Assembly (NCBI GenBank): GCA_016710525.1
Contig: JADJVQ010000001.1
Location: forward strand, 182,132-246,131
Direction: 5' to 3'
Length of the DNA stretch: 64,000 bases
From: Burkholderiaceae bacterium
GTDB taxonomy: Bacteria; Pseudomonadota; Gammaproteobacteria; Burkholderiales; Burkholderiaceae_E
Below the pieces are notes generated by a model that saw only the letters and a program-made list of their open reading frames with translations, was not told the DNA's origin and made no database searches. The translations under genes and the position numbers were made by a program. How positions within the stretch are numbered: position 1 is the stretch's first letter; every line of letters starts with the position of its first letter. Shown here piece after piece: positions 42,083-50,814 of the stretch.

Positions 42083-42940
42083 CTACTTGAACACCACCGT
42101 GCGGTGGCCGTTGATCAGCACCCGGTGCTCGAGGTGCCAGCGCACGGCGCGGGCCAGCACCACGGATTCGACGTCGCGGCCGATGGCCGCGAGCGTCTCG
42201 TGCTGCATGGCGTGATCGACCCGTTCGACGTCCTGCTCGATGATCGGGCCCTCGTCCAGGTCGGCGGTGACGTAGTGGGCGGTGGCGCCGATCAGCTTGA
42301 CGCCCCGGTCGTGGGCCTGCAGGTAGGGCTTGGCGCCCTTGAAGCTGGGCAGGAAGCTGTGGTGGATGTTGATGGCGCGGCCCTTCAGCCTGCCGCACAT
42401 CGCCGGAGACAGGATCTGCATATAGCGGGCCAGCACCACCAGGTCGATGCGCTCGCGCTCGACCATTTCGATCACGCGCTCTTCCTGCTGCAGCTTGGTC
42501 GCCGCGGTGACCGGCAGGTAGAAGAACGGGATCCGGTAGCTGTGCGCCAGGGGTTGGAAATCGGCGTGATTGGAGACGATGGCCGGGATATCCATCGCCA
42601 GCTGTCCCGACGACCAGCGGAACAGCAGGTCGTTCAGGCAGTGTCCGAACTTGGACACCAGCAGCAGCACGCGGGGGCGGACCCGAAGGTCATGGATGTG
42701 CGCTTCCATCGAGAAGCGTTCGGCGATCGGTTCGAAGTCCCTGGCGATGGTGTCCCGGTCGAGTGCGGCCGTGGACGAGAAATGCACCCGCATGAAGAAC
42801 AGGCCGGTCGATTCGTCGCCGAACTGCGCCGAATCGATGATGTTGCAGTCGCGCTCGAACAGGAATCCGGTGACGTGGAAGACGATGCCAGTGGTGTCGG
42901 GGCAGGAGAGGGTGAGGACGAATTCGGGTTGCGTGCTCAT
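42083..42940 (-). CDS. purU: Formyltetrahydrofolate deformylase PurU
   Basis: A 285-residue enzyme that hydrolyses 10-formyl-THF to formate and THF, balancing one-carbon pools. The N-terminal ACT domain (residues 5-85, FVLTLSCPDTTGIVFHVTGF and FMRVHFSS) is followed by the formyltransferase-like domain: VRPRVLLLVSKFGHCLNDLL, IPAIVSNHADFQPLAHSYRIP, the active site NIHHSFLPSFKGAKPYLQAH with catalytic His, and IGATAHYVTADLDEGPIIEQ with the catalytic Asp. Length and motifs are full. The start overlaps the stop of the upstream waaF-like gene by 4 bases (ATGA), so the two are coupled. Confidence 0.97.
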   Translation of the reverse strand: MSTQPEFVLTLSCPDTTGIVFHVTGFLFERDCNIIDSAQFGDESTGLFFMRVHFSSTAALDRDTIARDFEPIAERFSMEAHIHDLRVRPRVLLLVSKFGHCLNDLLFRWSSGQLAMDIPAIVSNHADFQPLAHSYRIPFFYLPVTAATKLQQEERVIEMVERERIDLVVLARYMQILSPAMCGRLKGRAINIHHSFLPSFKGAKPYLQAHDRGVKLIGATAHYVTADLDEGPIIEQDVERVDHAMQHETLAAIGRDVESVVLARAVRWHLEHRVLINGHRTVVFK

Positions 42941-43968
42941 CGGGAGGGGCGTTCGGTTTCCAGTCGCATCGCCTTCTTGAGCGAGTCGAAAACGCTGACG
43001 GGAGCCAGCTTGTTGAGGCAGTGGGTGTGGCCCAGCGGGCAGGTTCGCTCGAAGCAGGGGCTGCACTCCAGGTGCAGCCATTCGATGCGGGCGCGCGGCG
43101 AACGGGGGGGCGTGTGGCGCGGATCGCTCGAACCGAAAACCGCGACCAGCGGGCGCCGATAGGCGGCGGCCACATGCATCATGCCGGAGTCGTTGGAGAC
43201 CACACCCTGGGCGCTGGCGATGAGCGCCAGTGCGTCGGCCAGCGGGGTTTCCCCGCACAGATTGCGCAGGTCCTGGCCGGAGAGCGCGGCGATTTCGGTG
43301 GCCAGTGCGCGCTCCTTGGCCGATCCGATGAGGGCGATCGTGGCCTCGGGCCATTCCATGGCGGCCAGGCTGGCCAGCGCGGCGAAATGTCGGGTCGGCC
43401 AGCGCTTGGCCGGGCCGTATTCGGCGCCCGGACACAGCAGGATCAGCGGCTCGTTGGCATGCAGCCCCTGTCGCTCGCGCGCCGCCCGTTCGCGCGAGGC
43501 ATCGCGGGCGAGCAGCGGATCGGGCGCCTGGTCGGCTTCACGTCCGGGCTCGAAGGCGAGATCGGCATAGAACTCGACCATCGGACGCTCGCGCGGGCCG
43601 CTCACCCGGCGCCGGTTGATCAGCCAGTAACGGGCTTCGCCATGATGGCCGATGCGTTCGGGGATGCCGGCCAAGAAGGGGACCAGGGCAGACTTGGCCG
43701 AGTTGGGCAGCACGTAGCAGCGGTCGTAGTGACTCGGGCGCAGCCGGCGCGCCAGCTGCCAGCGTTCGCGCCATTGCAGCTTGCCGTGCTGGTTGGGGGC
43801 CTCGATCACCTCATCGACCTCGGCCATCGCGGCAAACACCGGCCCCACGTGCGGCGGCGCCAGGACGTCGATGCGGCCCTCGGGCGCCTGCCGACGGATG
43901 AGCGCCATCAGCGGCTGCGCCATGACGGCATCGCCGATCCAGTTCGGGGCTATTACCAGCGTTCGCAC
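42937..43968 (-). CDS. waaF: ADP-heptose--LPS heptosyltransferase II (WaaF)
   Basis: A 343-residue glycosyltransferase family 9 protein that adds the second heptose to the LPS inner core at the cytoplasmic membrane face. GTG at 43968 (VRTLVIAPNWIGDAVMAQPL) is the start; the typical WaaF first motif includes IGDAVM. Other motifs are NSAKSALVPFLAGIPERIG, ILLCPGAEYGPAKRWPTRHFA, VVSNDSGMMHVAAAYRRPLVAVFGSSDP and the C-terminal CSPCFERTCPLGHTHCLN. All match WaaF rather than WaaC. It is coupled to purU by a 4-base overlap and preceded 32 bases upstream by a zinc-finger protein gene. Confidence 0.95.
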   Translation of the reverse strand: MRTLVIAPNWIGDAVMAQPLMALIRRQAPEGRIDVLAPPHVGPVFAAMAEVDEVIEAPNQHGKLQWRERWQLARRLRPSHYDRCYVLPNSAKSALVPFLAGIPERIGHHGEARYWLINRRRVSGPRERPMVEFYADLAFEPGREADQAPDPLLARDASRERAARERQGLHANEPLILLCPGAEYGPAKRWPTRHFAALASLAAMEWPEATIALIGSAKERALATEIAALSGQDLRNLCGETPLADALALIASAQGVVSNDSGMMHVAAAYRRPLVAVFGSSDPRHTPPRSPRARIEWLHLECSPCFERTCPLGHTHCLNKLAPVSVFDSLKKAMRLETERPSR

Positions 43969-44000
43969 CGTTTCACCCAGCTTTGCGCGCTCGTTGCGGG

Positions 44001-44219
44001 TCAGTGATGGCCCTTGATCACCTCGCCCGCGCGCAGGCGGTACACCGTGCCGCAGTAAGGGCACTTGCCGCCGCCTTCGTGGGTGGCGTCGATGAACACG
44101 CGCGGATGGTGATTCCACAGGGGCATCTGCGGATTGGGGCAATAGGCCGGCAGGTCCTTGGCGGACAGTTCGACGACAGCCAGCGGCTTGCCGGTCTTGG
44201 GGGCGGAGATTTCGCTCAT
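44001..44219 (-). CDS. Small zinc-finger-domain protein
   Basis: A 72-residue protein of the CHCC zinc-finger type related to NDUFS6. It has AYCPNPQMPLWNHHPRVFI with Cys and His ligands and the knuckle KCPYCGTVYRLRAGE at the C-terminus. Such proteins are encoded near waaF in many beta-proteobacteria. The precise role is unknown, though relatives are linked to respiratory complex I assembly. Its start overlaps the stop of a short upstream frame by 4 bases (ATGA). Confidence 0.93.
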   Translation of the reverse strand: MSEISAPKTGKPLAVVELSAKDLPAYCPNPQMPLWNHHPRVFIDATHEGGGKCPYCGTVYRLRAGEVIKGHH

Positions 44220-44367
44220 GAATGGGTTCCTTGCTGGGCCGCGACAGGCGAGCGTGAGCCGGTGACGGTACCTGCCGCGAACTCCTCCTCGCCACGATAC
44301 ATCGCGTCACACGCAAGGCGCATCGCGATGACGTCGATGTCGAGGTCATTGGCCATCGGCGGGGACA
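44216..44367 (-). CDS. Possible 50-residue protein coupled to the zinc-finger gene
   Basis: A short frame from ATG at 44367 (or 44355) ending in an ATGA overlap with the zinc-finger gene. The product begins MSPPMANDLDIDVIAMRLAC and is acidic in its first half. GGGAGCG lies a few bases upstream. The exact stop-start overlap is the only strong evidence that it is translated; I recognise no family. It could be a leader that couples translation. Confidence 0.4.
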
Positions 44368-44473
44368 TGGGGGGAGCGCTCCTGGATGTTCGGATGCCAA
44401 ACCGGGATTTTATCGGAACGGCCGCGGTTTCCCCACCTCCCGGGTTCCGAAGCCCCCCTTGGTACACTGAATA

Positions 44474-45694
44474 ATGCTCAATTCCCTGAAATCTCAGGTG
44501 GGTTTGCTGGCCGCCATGCAGGCGCTGGTGCTCACCAACAACGTCACCCTGGTCGCGATCACCGGCCTGGCCGGCTTCCAGCTTGCCGACAACAAGCTGA
44601 TGGCCACCCTCCCGGTCACCGGTTATGTGCTGGGCGGTGCGATCTGGGCCATGCCGGCGGCGGCATTCATGAAGCGATTCGGGCGGCGGGCCGGCTACAC
44701 CGTGGGCTCGGTTGCGGGCATGGCCGGCGCACTGGCGGCCTGGTGGGCGATGACCCAGGCCAGCCTGGTGATGCTGTGCCTGGCCACCTTCGTGACCGGC
44801 CTTTACAGCGCATTTGCCGCCAGCCTGCGGTTCGCGGCGGCCGATGTGGCCGACACCTACAAACCGGGCTTCAAAGCGCGCGCGATCTCGCTGGTGCTCA
44901 CCGGGGGCATCGTGGGCGGAGTGCTCGGACCCGAAATCTCGAAGTGGTCGCGCACCTGGCTGCCGACCCAGTTCGCCGGCTCCTACCTGACCCTGGTGGG
45001 CTTTGCGCTGCTGTCGATGGCGCTGGCGCAACTGCTGCGCCTGCCTACCCCGGCTCAGGCGGCTCATGCCGCCGCGAGCGGCGAACCGGCCCGGCCCTTG
45101 CGCGAGATCCTGCGCCAGCCGCTGTGCTGGGCGGCGATCCTCATCTCCGCGCTGGGCTACGGCATCATGAACCTGCTGATGGTGGCCACACCGCTGGCGA
45201 TGGAGGTCTGCCGGCATCCTTACGCGTTGGCGGCCCTGGTGCTCGAGTGGCACGTGATCGGCATGTTCCTGCCGGGCCTTTTTACCGGCGGGCTGATCAC
45301 GCGTTTCGGGGTGCTGCCGATCGTCGTCACCGGTTGCCTGCTGATGCTGACCTGCGTGGGCATCGCGCTGACGGGGGTCGACCTGATGCAGTTCCTGCTG
45401 GCACTGACGCTGCTGGGCGTGGGCTGGAACTTCATGTACACGGGCGCGACCACGATGCTGACCAGCGCCTATCGGCCCTCCGAAAAGAACAAGGTGCAGG
45501 GTTTCATGGACCTGTGCGTGTTCACCACCATGGTCACGACCTCGGCCTCGTCGGGCGCGATGCTGATGGTCAACGGGTGGTCGGTGCTCAACCTGCTGTC
45601 GCTGCCCATCGTGCTGGTGGCATTGGGTTCCGCCCTGTGGCTGTCCACCCGCACCGGCTGGGGCCTGGGCCGGGTCGTACCGAAGGCGGCCTGA
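44474..45694 (+). CDS. Major facilitator superfamily transporter
   Basis: A 406-residue MFS protein with about 12 helices. The signature loop 2-3 is MKRFGRRAGYTVGS, the sixth helix region has a cytoplasmic loop LPTPAQAAHAAASGEPARPL, and the repeat in the second half is GGLITRFGVLPIVVTG. It belongs to the YcaD/uncharacterised exporter-like group; the substrate is unknown. TACACT at 44463-44468 could be a -10 only 5 bases before the ATG, and no clear ribosome-binding site precedes the start, so a leaderless mRNA is possible. It is divergent from the zinc-finger/waaF group and 37 bases before the AzlC-type gene. Confidence 0.9.
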   Translation: MLNSLKSQVGLLAAMQALVLTNNVTLVAITGLAGFQLADNKLMATLPVTGYVLGGAIWAMPAAAFMKRFGRRAGYTVGSVAGMAGALAAWWAMTQASLVMLCLATFVTGLYSAFAASLRFAAADVADTYKPGFKARAISLVLTGGIVGGVLGPEISKWSRTWLPTQFAGSYLTLVGFALLSMALAQLLRLPTPAQAAHAAASGEPARPLREILRQPLCWAAILISALGYGIMNLLMVATPLAMEVCRHPYALAALVLEWHVIGMFLPGLFTGGLITRFGVLPIVVTGCLLMLTCVGIALTGVDLMQFLLALTLLGVGWNFMYTGATTMLTSAYRPSEKNKVQGFMDLCVFTTMVTTSASSGAMLMVNGWSVLNLLSLPIVLVALGSALWLSTRTGWGLGRVVPKAA

Positions 45695-45731
45695 CGGCCG
45701 CCGGTCGCGCCTTCTCCGCCGGCCGATTCGC

Positions 45732-46511
45732 ATGGCTGCTGGTGCACGCCTGCTGGCCCGACCGGCGCGCCGGGCCCGCTTCTGGCAGGGCGTGGCCGCG
45801 CTGGCGCCGGGCGCACCGGGCATCACCGCCTGGGGGGTGGTGACCGGCATCGCGATGGTCAAGGGCGGACTCACCACCGTGCAGGCGCTGGGTATCACCC
45901 TGATCACGATGTCGGGGACCACCCAACTCGTGGCGGTGCCGATGCTGGCGGCCGGGGTTTCGCTGCCTCTGATCGCGCTCACCGCGGTGCTCACCGGGCT
46001 GCGCTTTCCGGTCTATTCGGCCGCGCTCGCCAATGATCTGCGCCACCTGCCCGCACGCTGGCGCTGGCTGGCCGGATTCCTGATGACCGACCCCGGCAGC
46101 GCCATCTACCTGAACCGGCGCGCCCGCGAGCGTCCCTTTGCCAATCGGATCGCGTTCTATTCGGGCGTCAACTACCTGCTCTGGCCGTTCTGGCTGGCCG
46201 GTTCGTTTGCCGGCATCTTCCTGGCGAACTATCTGCCGGCGTCTCCCAAGCTGGCCTACCTGGGCATTCTGGCCGTGCTGGCACTGGCCGCGCCGCTGAT
46301 TCGCGGGGCACCGGCCACCAGTGCCGCGCTGGCGGCCTCGCTGCTGGCGCTGATCGGGCGCGACTGGCCCTGGAAGCTCGGGCTGATCAGCGCGGTCGTG
46401 GCCGGGGTGGCGGCGGCGCTGGCGACCGAGCGCTGGCAGGCCCGGCGCCTGGCGCGCCAGCAGGCCGACACCGCGGCGCGCCCAGGGACCGGGGGCGGTG
46501 CGAATCCATGA
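45732..46511 (+). CDS. azlC: AzlC-family branched-chain amino acid exporter subunit
   Basis: A 259-residue membrane protein with about six helices and the AzlC hallmarks FWQGVAALAPGAPGITAWGVV, TMSGTTQLVAVPML and LTGLRFPVYSAALANDL, where the last segment is the conserved R-x-x-Y/H region. The N-terminal Arg/Ala-rich stretch (residues 3-17) may mean that the true start is slightly downstream. It overlaps the AzlD gene by 4 bases, the standard two-subunit arrangement for exporting branched-chain amino acids across the inner membrane. Confidence 0.92.
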   Translation: MAAGARLLARPARRARFWQGVAALAPGAPGITAWGVVTGIAMVKGGLTTVQALGITLITMSGTTQLVAVPMLAAGVSLPLIALTAVLTGLRFPVYSAALANDLRHLPARWRWLAGFLMTDPGSAIYLNRRARERPFANRIAFYSGVNYLLWPFWLAGSFAGIFLANYLPASPKLAYLGILAVLALAAPLIRGAPATSAALAASLLALIGRDWPWKLGLISAVVAGVAAALATERWQARRLARQQADTAARPGTGGGANP

Positions 46512-46837
46512 AAAGTTCAGAGCCGGCGATCTGGGCTGCGATCGTGATGCTCGGGGTGCTCGTCGCGCTGCTGCGGGCGTTGTATCTGTATGCGCCTCGC
46601 CAGTGGCAGCCCCGCGGTGCGTTCGCCCATGCCCTGCGTTTTGCGCCGCTGGCCGCGCTGGTGTCGATCGTGGTGCCGGAGGTGCTCGCGCCCTGGATCG
46701 AAGCGCCGGGCGCAGTGCTCGACGGGCTGCTCGACGCCCGGGTGCTGTCCGCGCTGGCGCTGCTGCTGGCGGCGCGGCTTTCCGGAAACCTGCTGGTGGC
46801 GATGGCCGTGGGCGCAGCGGTGCTGCTGCTGCGTTGA
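46508..46837 (+). CDS. azlD: AzlD-family small subunit of the branched-chain amino acid exporter
   Basis: A 109-residue membrane protein with four helices (starting IWAAIVMLGVLVALLRALYL and ending NLLVAMAVGAAVLLLR). ARFAP is represented by HALRFAPLAALVSIVVPEVL, typical of AzlD. It is coupled to AzlC through an ATGA overlap at 46508. Confidence 0.93.
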   Translation: MKSSEPAIWAAIVMLGVLVALLRALYLYAPRQWQPRGAFAHALRFAPLAALVSIVVPEVLAPWIEAPGAVLDGLLDARVLSALALLLAARLSGNLLVAMAVGAAVLLLR

Positions 46838-46954
46838 GCCGGGCGGGCGCGGCGGCCCCGGCGGGGCTTCGATTGACTTCCGAACCGGGCTTGGGCAGTG
46901 TCGGGACGCGTCCCGCACACCGTGTGCGTCGTCGCCACTGGCAGGAGTTCCGGC

Positions 46955-47098
46955 ATGCTGTTCATGGTCATCGAGCAATTCAAGGACAACGACATGGTGC
47001 CCATTGACCGGCAGGTCCGCGACGGCTCCCGCCTGCTGCCCGATGGTCTGAAGTACCTCGACAACACCTCGGCCGCACCCAGGGGGCGCGGCGACTGA
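46955..47098 (+). CDS. Truncated DUF3303-like small protein
   Basis: Starts MLFMVIEQFKDNDMVPIDRQ and continues LLPDGLKYLDN, the N-terminal half of a family of about 90-residue proteins (DUF3303, ferredoxin-like fold). AGGAG lies 7 bases before the ATG. After residue 41 the sequence becomes SAAPRGRGD-stop and the expected second half (with a QLMEC-type segment) is not found downstream in any frame. It is therefore a 47-residue remnant with a deleted 3' end, or a short version. Confidence 0.5.
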   Translation: MLFMVIEQFKDNDMVPIDRQVRDGSRLLPDGLKYLDNTSAAPRGRGD

Positions 47099-47125
47099 CC
47101 GGGCGCGATTTCGATCGCCGATCAC

Positions 47126-47519
47126 ATGTCCACTCTCGACACCGAGGCCGCCGGGTTCTTCGATTCCTTCGTGGCTGCCTTCCTGAGCTTCGAAGGGACC
47201 CGGATTGCGGCACTCTACCGGGTGCCCAGCGTGGCGCTTCAGGCCGATGGCTCGCTGGGCTGCCTGACGTCGCAGGCCGACGTCGCGCGCTACTTCCAGG
47301 CGGTGGTCGACGGCTACCGCGCGCAGGGCTGCCGGGCCTGCCGCTACCGGGATCTGGGAGGTGACGGCGATCGGCACGCGCAGTGCGCTGGCCACCGTCA
47401 CCTGGGATCTGCTGGACGGCGAGGGCAAGGCGCTGAAGTCCTGGCGCGAGTCGTACAACCTGCATCGAACCGATGCCGGGCCCTGGCGCATCTTCGCGTC
47501 GGCCGATCATGCCGACTGA
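47126..47519 (+). CDS. NTF2-like protein (frameshift at 47356-47358)
   Basis: A SnoaL/NTF2-fold protein of about 130 residues. The first frame gives STLDTEAAGFFDSFVAAFLS, then a cone-shaped-fold segment up to CRYRDL. After the GGG run at 47356-47358 the sense continues in another frame as VTAIGTRSALATVTWDLLDG, then SWRESYNLHRTDAGPWRIF, ending at 47519. Removing one G restores a single frame. No catalytic function can be assigned. It is separate from the membrane protein that follows, even though the unshifted frame runs into it. Confidence 0.7.
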
Positions 47520-47596
47520 AGGCCATCGGCCGATCGGCCAGGCGTTACAGTAGCGAGTCGGCACGGCGCGAGCCGTTGCGCTCATCAGGTCCCGCA

Positions 47597-48379
47597 TTGC
47601 TCGCACTGAAACTCTCGCTCGTTCCGCTCTTCCTGATGCTGGTCACACTGGCCGGCCGGCGCTATGGCCCAGGCGTGGCCGGCTGGCTGGCCGGACTGCC
47701 CGTGGTGGCTGGACCGATCCTGTATTTCATCGCCCTGGAAAATGGGCCAGCCTTTGCGTCGGCCGCGGCGGCCAGTTCGACGTCGGCGGTTCTCGCCTCG
47801 GTTTCGTTCAGCGTGGCCTACGCCCATGTGGCGCAGCGGCGCGATTGGCCTGTTGCGCTGTTCCTTGCGGTGGTGGTCTGGGTTTGCGCGGCGGTGCTGC
47901 TCCATCGCCTGCCCGCCGATCCGCTGGTCTGCCTGGGCATCGCGCTGGCCTCATTGCTCGCCGCGCCGCGCCTGTTCCCGGCGCCGGTGCCGCTGGCCGC
48001 CGCCATCCGGGCGGGGTCTGGCGAACTCGCGCTGCGGATGGCGGCCGGGGCGCTGATGACCCTGTTCGTCACGTACCTCGCGAGCCCGCTGGGCAGCCGC
48101 TGGAGCGGGCTGCTGGCCGTCTTCCCGACGCTGGGCAGCGTGCTGGCGGTGTTTTCGCAGCGCACTCAGGGCGCCGCCTATGCGGCCACTCTGCTGCGGG
48201 CGATGGCGACCGGCCTGTACTCGTTTGCCGCGTTCGGGATCACCCTGTCGCTGGCGCTCGGGTCTTTCGGTGTACCGGCGTCGTTCGCGATGGCGGTCGC
48301 CAGCTGCGTGATCGTGCAACTGGCCACGAGGCGCCGCCTGGGCGGTGTCAGGCCAGCGCCCGCTGCGGTGCCGCGCTGA
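47597..48379 (+). CDS. Membrane protein of unknown function with internal duplication
   Basis: About 260 residues, mostly hydrophobic, with some eight helices. The start is uncertain: TTG at 47597 preceded by CAGG is the most sensible because upstream sequence belongs to the NTF2-like gene. The two halves resemble each other: LVTLAGRRYGPGVAGWLAGL in the first and FVTYLASPLGSRWSGLLAVF in the second are followed by similarly spaced helices. The protein may have arisen by duplication of a four-helix unit. No known transporter family is recognised with confidence. Confidence 0.7.
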   Translation: MLALKLSLVPLFLMLVTLAGRRYGPGVAGWLAGLPVVAGPILYFIALENGPAFASAAAASSTSAVLASVSFSVAYAHVAQRRDWPVALFLAVVVWVCAAVLLHRLPADPLVCLGIALASLLAAPRLFPAPVPLAAAIRAGSGELALRMAAGALMTLFVTYLASPLGSRWSGLLAVFPTLGSVLAVFSQRTQGAAYAATLLRAMATGLYSFAAFGITLSLALGSFGVPASFAMAVASCVIVQLATRRRLGGVRPAPAAVPR

Positions 48380-48394
48380 TCCGCACCGGCGTCG

Positions 48395-48910
48395 ATGGCG
48401 ACGATGGGCTCCAACCCCGCGAATGAAGCCACCGCGCCGGCGCCGCGCGTGTCGATCCGGCCCGCTCTGGCCGGCGAGGCCGACCTCCTCACGGAGATGG
48501 CCATTCGGGCCAAGGGGCACTGGGGCTATGCGACGGCGGATCTGCTGCGCTGGCGTGCCGAACTGATCGTCGCCCCCGGCGCGATCGAGGCCTGCCCGAC
48601 CTGGGTCGCGCAGGTCGGCGACTCACCTGTCGGGTTCTATCTGCTCCTGTCGGGGGTGCCGCACTGGACGCTCGATCATCTGTGGGTGCTGCCTGATGCC
48701 ATGGGCCAGGGTGTCGGGCGGGCACTGTTGCGCCACGCTGTACGGCTGGCGGCCGATCAGGGCGCGCTCGCCCTGGCGATCGATGCCGATCCGAATGCCG
48801 AGCCTTTCTACCTGGCCTGCGGCGCCCGGCGGGTGGGCGAGGTCGCGGCGCCTGTCGATGGACGTCCCGAACGCGTCCGGCCCCAGTTGCTGATCATGAT
48901 TTCAGAGTGA
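48395..48910 (+). CDS. GNAT-family N-acetyltransferase
   Basis: A 171-residue acetyltransferase. Typical GNAT elements are SIRPALAGEADLLTEMAIRAKGHWG at the N-terminus, LDHLWVLPDAMGQGVGRALL (the acetyl-CoA-binding motif A with Q-G-V-G-R) and AEPFYLACGARRVGE (motif B). The substrate cannot be predicted. It begins 15 bases after the membrane protein gene ends and may be co-transcribed with it. Confidence 0.9.
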   Translation: MATMGSNPANEATAPAPRVSIRPALAGEADLLTEMAIRAKGHWGYATADLLRWRAELIVAPGAIEACPTWVAQVGDSPVGFYLLLSGVPHWTLDHLWVLPDAMGQGVGRALLRHAVRLAADQGALALAIDADPNAEPFYLACGARRVGEVAAPVDGRPERVRPQLLIMISE

Positions 48911-49074
48911 ACCGAACCGGTCGTCTGCGGATCGGCCAGGACGGACAGACATCCGCGGCAATGCCTTGTCCGCTGGCCGCCGGCCGCTGGCCGATCTGGA
49001 CTACGATCAGGCCCTGGGCTGCCGGGCCGCGGGATTGCGGCGTGCAGCCGATCACCCAAGGACTCTTCGACTCC

Positions 49075-50058
49075 ATGAACCGCATTCGTTTCACTCGATG
49101 CCTGGCGCTGCTCGCCGCGCTGGCCACCGGCCTCGCGCCGGCCTTCGCACAGGCCCAGGCCTATCCGGCCAAGACCGTGAAGATCATCGTGCCGTTCCCG
49201 CCCGGGGGCGCCATCGATGCGCTCGCGCGGCTGCTGTCGCAGAAAATGAGCGAGTCCTGGGGGCAGCCGGTGGTGGTCGAGAACCGTCCGGGCGCCGGCG
49301 GCATCATCGGCACCGATGCGGGCGCCAAAGGCGCGCCCGATGGCTACACGCTGACGATGGGTGCGGTCAGCACCCATGCGATCAATGCCGGGCTGTACAA
49401 GAAGCTGCCCTACGATCCGGTCAAGGATTTCGCCGCGGTGGCGCCAGTGGCCATCGTGCCCAACCTGCTGGTGGTCAACCCGTCGCTGGGCGTCTCCACC
49501 GTGGCCGAACTGATCGCGCTGGCCCGCTCCAAGCCGGGCCAGCTCAGCTATGCCTCGGCGGGGGCCGGCACCACCCTGCACATCTCGTGCGAGCTGTTCA
49601 AGAGCATGACCAAAGTCGACATCCTGCATGTGCCCTACAAGGGCAGCGGGCCGGCGGTGGCCGATGTGATCGGCGGCCAGGTGCCGATCATGTGCGACAG
49701 CATCACCTCGTCGCAGCCGCACATCCGGTCCGGCAAGCTGAAGGTGCTGGCGATCACCAGCGCGGCGCGCTCCTCGACGATGCCGCAGGTGCCCACGCTG
49801 GCCGAATCCGGTGTGCCCGGCTACGAGATGCACCCCTGGTTCGGACTGTTCGCGCCGGCCGGCACGCCCGCCGCGGTGGTCGGCAAGCTGAATGCCGAAG
49901 TGGCCCGCATCCTGGCGCTGCCCGATGTCCGGGAGCGCCTGTTCGCCATCGGCGCCGAGCCGATGAGCGCGAACCCGGAGCAGTTCTCGGCGATGGTCCG
50001 TGCCGATGTCGACAAGTGGGGCAAGCTGGTCAGAGCGGCCGGAATCAGCGCCGACTGA
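49075..50058 (+). CDS. Bug/TctC-family periplasmic substrate-binding protein
   Basis: A 327-residue receptor. The start at 49075 gives a signal peptide (RIRFTRCLALLAALATGLAPAFAQA, cleaved near residue 25). Family motifs are KTVKIIVPFPPGGAIDALAR, VVENRPGAGGIIGTDAGAKG, LSYASAGAGTTLHISCELF, DILHVPYKGSGPAVADVIGG and HPWFGLFAPAGTPAAVVGKLN. All are standard. It lies 56 bases upstream of an Asp/Glu racemase-family gene on the same strand, a pairing that suggests uptake and metabolism of a chiral acid such as an amino acid or hydantoin-like compound. Confidence 0.95.
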   Translation: MNRIRFTRCLALLAALATGLAPAFAQAQAYPAKTVKIIVPFPPGGAIDALARLLSQKMSESWGQPVVVENRPGAGGIIGTDAGAKGAPDGYTLTMGAVSTHAINAGLYKKLPYDPVKDFAAVAPVAIVPNLLVVNPSLGVSTVAELIALARSKPGQLSYASAGAGTTLHISCELFKSMTKVDILHVPYKGSGPAVADVIGGQVPIMCDSITSSQPHIRSGKLKVLAITSAARSSTMPQVPTLAESGVPGYEMHPWFGLFAPAGTPAAVVGKLNAEVARILALPDVRERLFAIGAEPMSANPEQFSAMVRADVDKWGKLVRAAGISAD

Positions 50059-50114
50059 GCGGCCTGCGCGCGCGTTCGCCGGGCCGCCCGATCAACCCGA
50101 ATGAAGGTCTGCCC

Positions 50115-50813
50115 ATGACGGCTCACATTGGAATCGTCGCCTGTTCCGCCGAAGGCGCGGCGCTGTGCTACCGCACGGTCTGCCTCGAAGGCGCGGCCCT
50201 GCTCGGCCCGCATGCGCACCCCGAGGTGTCGATGCACACCCACCCGCTGGCCGACTACATGGACTGCATCTGTCGAGGCGACTGGCAGGGCGTGGCCGGG
50301 CTGATGCTGTCGTCGGCGAACAAGCTCGCAGCCATCGGCGCCGACTTTCTGATCTGCCCGGACAACACGATCCACCAGGCCATGCCATGGGTCGCGCCGC
50401 GTTCGCCGCTGCCCTGGCTGCACATCGCCGAAGCGGTCGCTGCGAAGGCCGCCGAGCGCGGGTTGCGGCGCCTCGCAGTGACCGGCACCCGCTGGCTCGT
50501 CGACAGCGAGGTCTATCCGGACAAGCTCGCGGCACACGGTCTGACGGCGGTGCGGCCCGGCGAGGCCGAACGCGACGAGATCAACCGGATCATCATGGAC
50601 GAGCTGGTCTGCGGGGTGTTCGAGCCACAATCGGTCGCGGCGTTCCAGCGGGTCATCGCGCGCATGCAGCGCGAGGACGGTTGCGATGCGGTGGTGCTGG
50701 GCTGCACCGAGATCCCGCTGATCATCGACGATTCGAATTCGGCGCTGCCGACCCTCGATTCGACGCGCCTGCTGGCGCGCGCCGCCCTCGCACGGGCGGT
50801 CGCGCCTCGCTAA
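50115..50813 (+). CDS. Aspartate/glutamate racemase-family protein
   Basis: A 232-residue protein of the Asp/Glu/hydantoin racemase superfamily. It begins HIGIVACSAEGAALCYRTVC after a start at 50115. The two catalytic Cys are in LICPDNTIHQA (about residue 80) and VVLGCTEIPLII (about 200). Two-base, cofactor-independent racemisation uses these Cys as opposite acid-base catalysts; both are present. Relatives include maleate isomerase and arylmalonate decarboxylase, so racemase is a family-level call. It is followed by a hairpin at 50815. Confidence 0.9.
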   Translation: MTAHIGIVACSAEGAALCYRTVCLEGAALLGPHAHPEVSMHTHPLADYMDCICRGDWQGVAGLMLSSANKLAAIGADFLICPDNTIHQAMPWVAPRSPLPWLHIAEAVAAKAAERGLRRLAVTGTRWLVDSEVYPDKLAAHGLTAVRPGEAERDEINRIIMDELVCGVFEPQSVAAFQRVIARMQREDGCDAVVLGCTEIPLIIDDSNSALPTLDSTRLLARAALARAVAPR

Positions 50814-50814
50814 G

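Noticed and set aside
47126..48379. A single 417-residue protein joining the NTF2-like and membrane sequences
   Set aside because: The middle part has no sensible sequence in that frame; the NTF2-like gene continues in another frame to its own stop at 47519.
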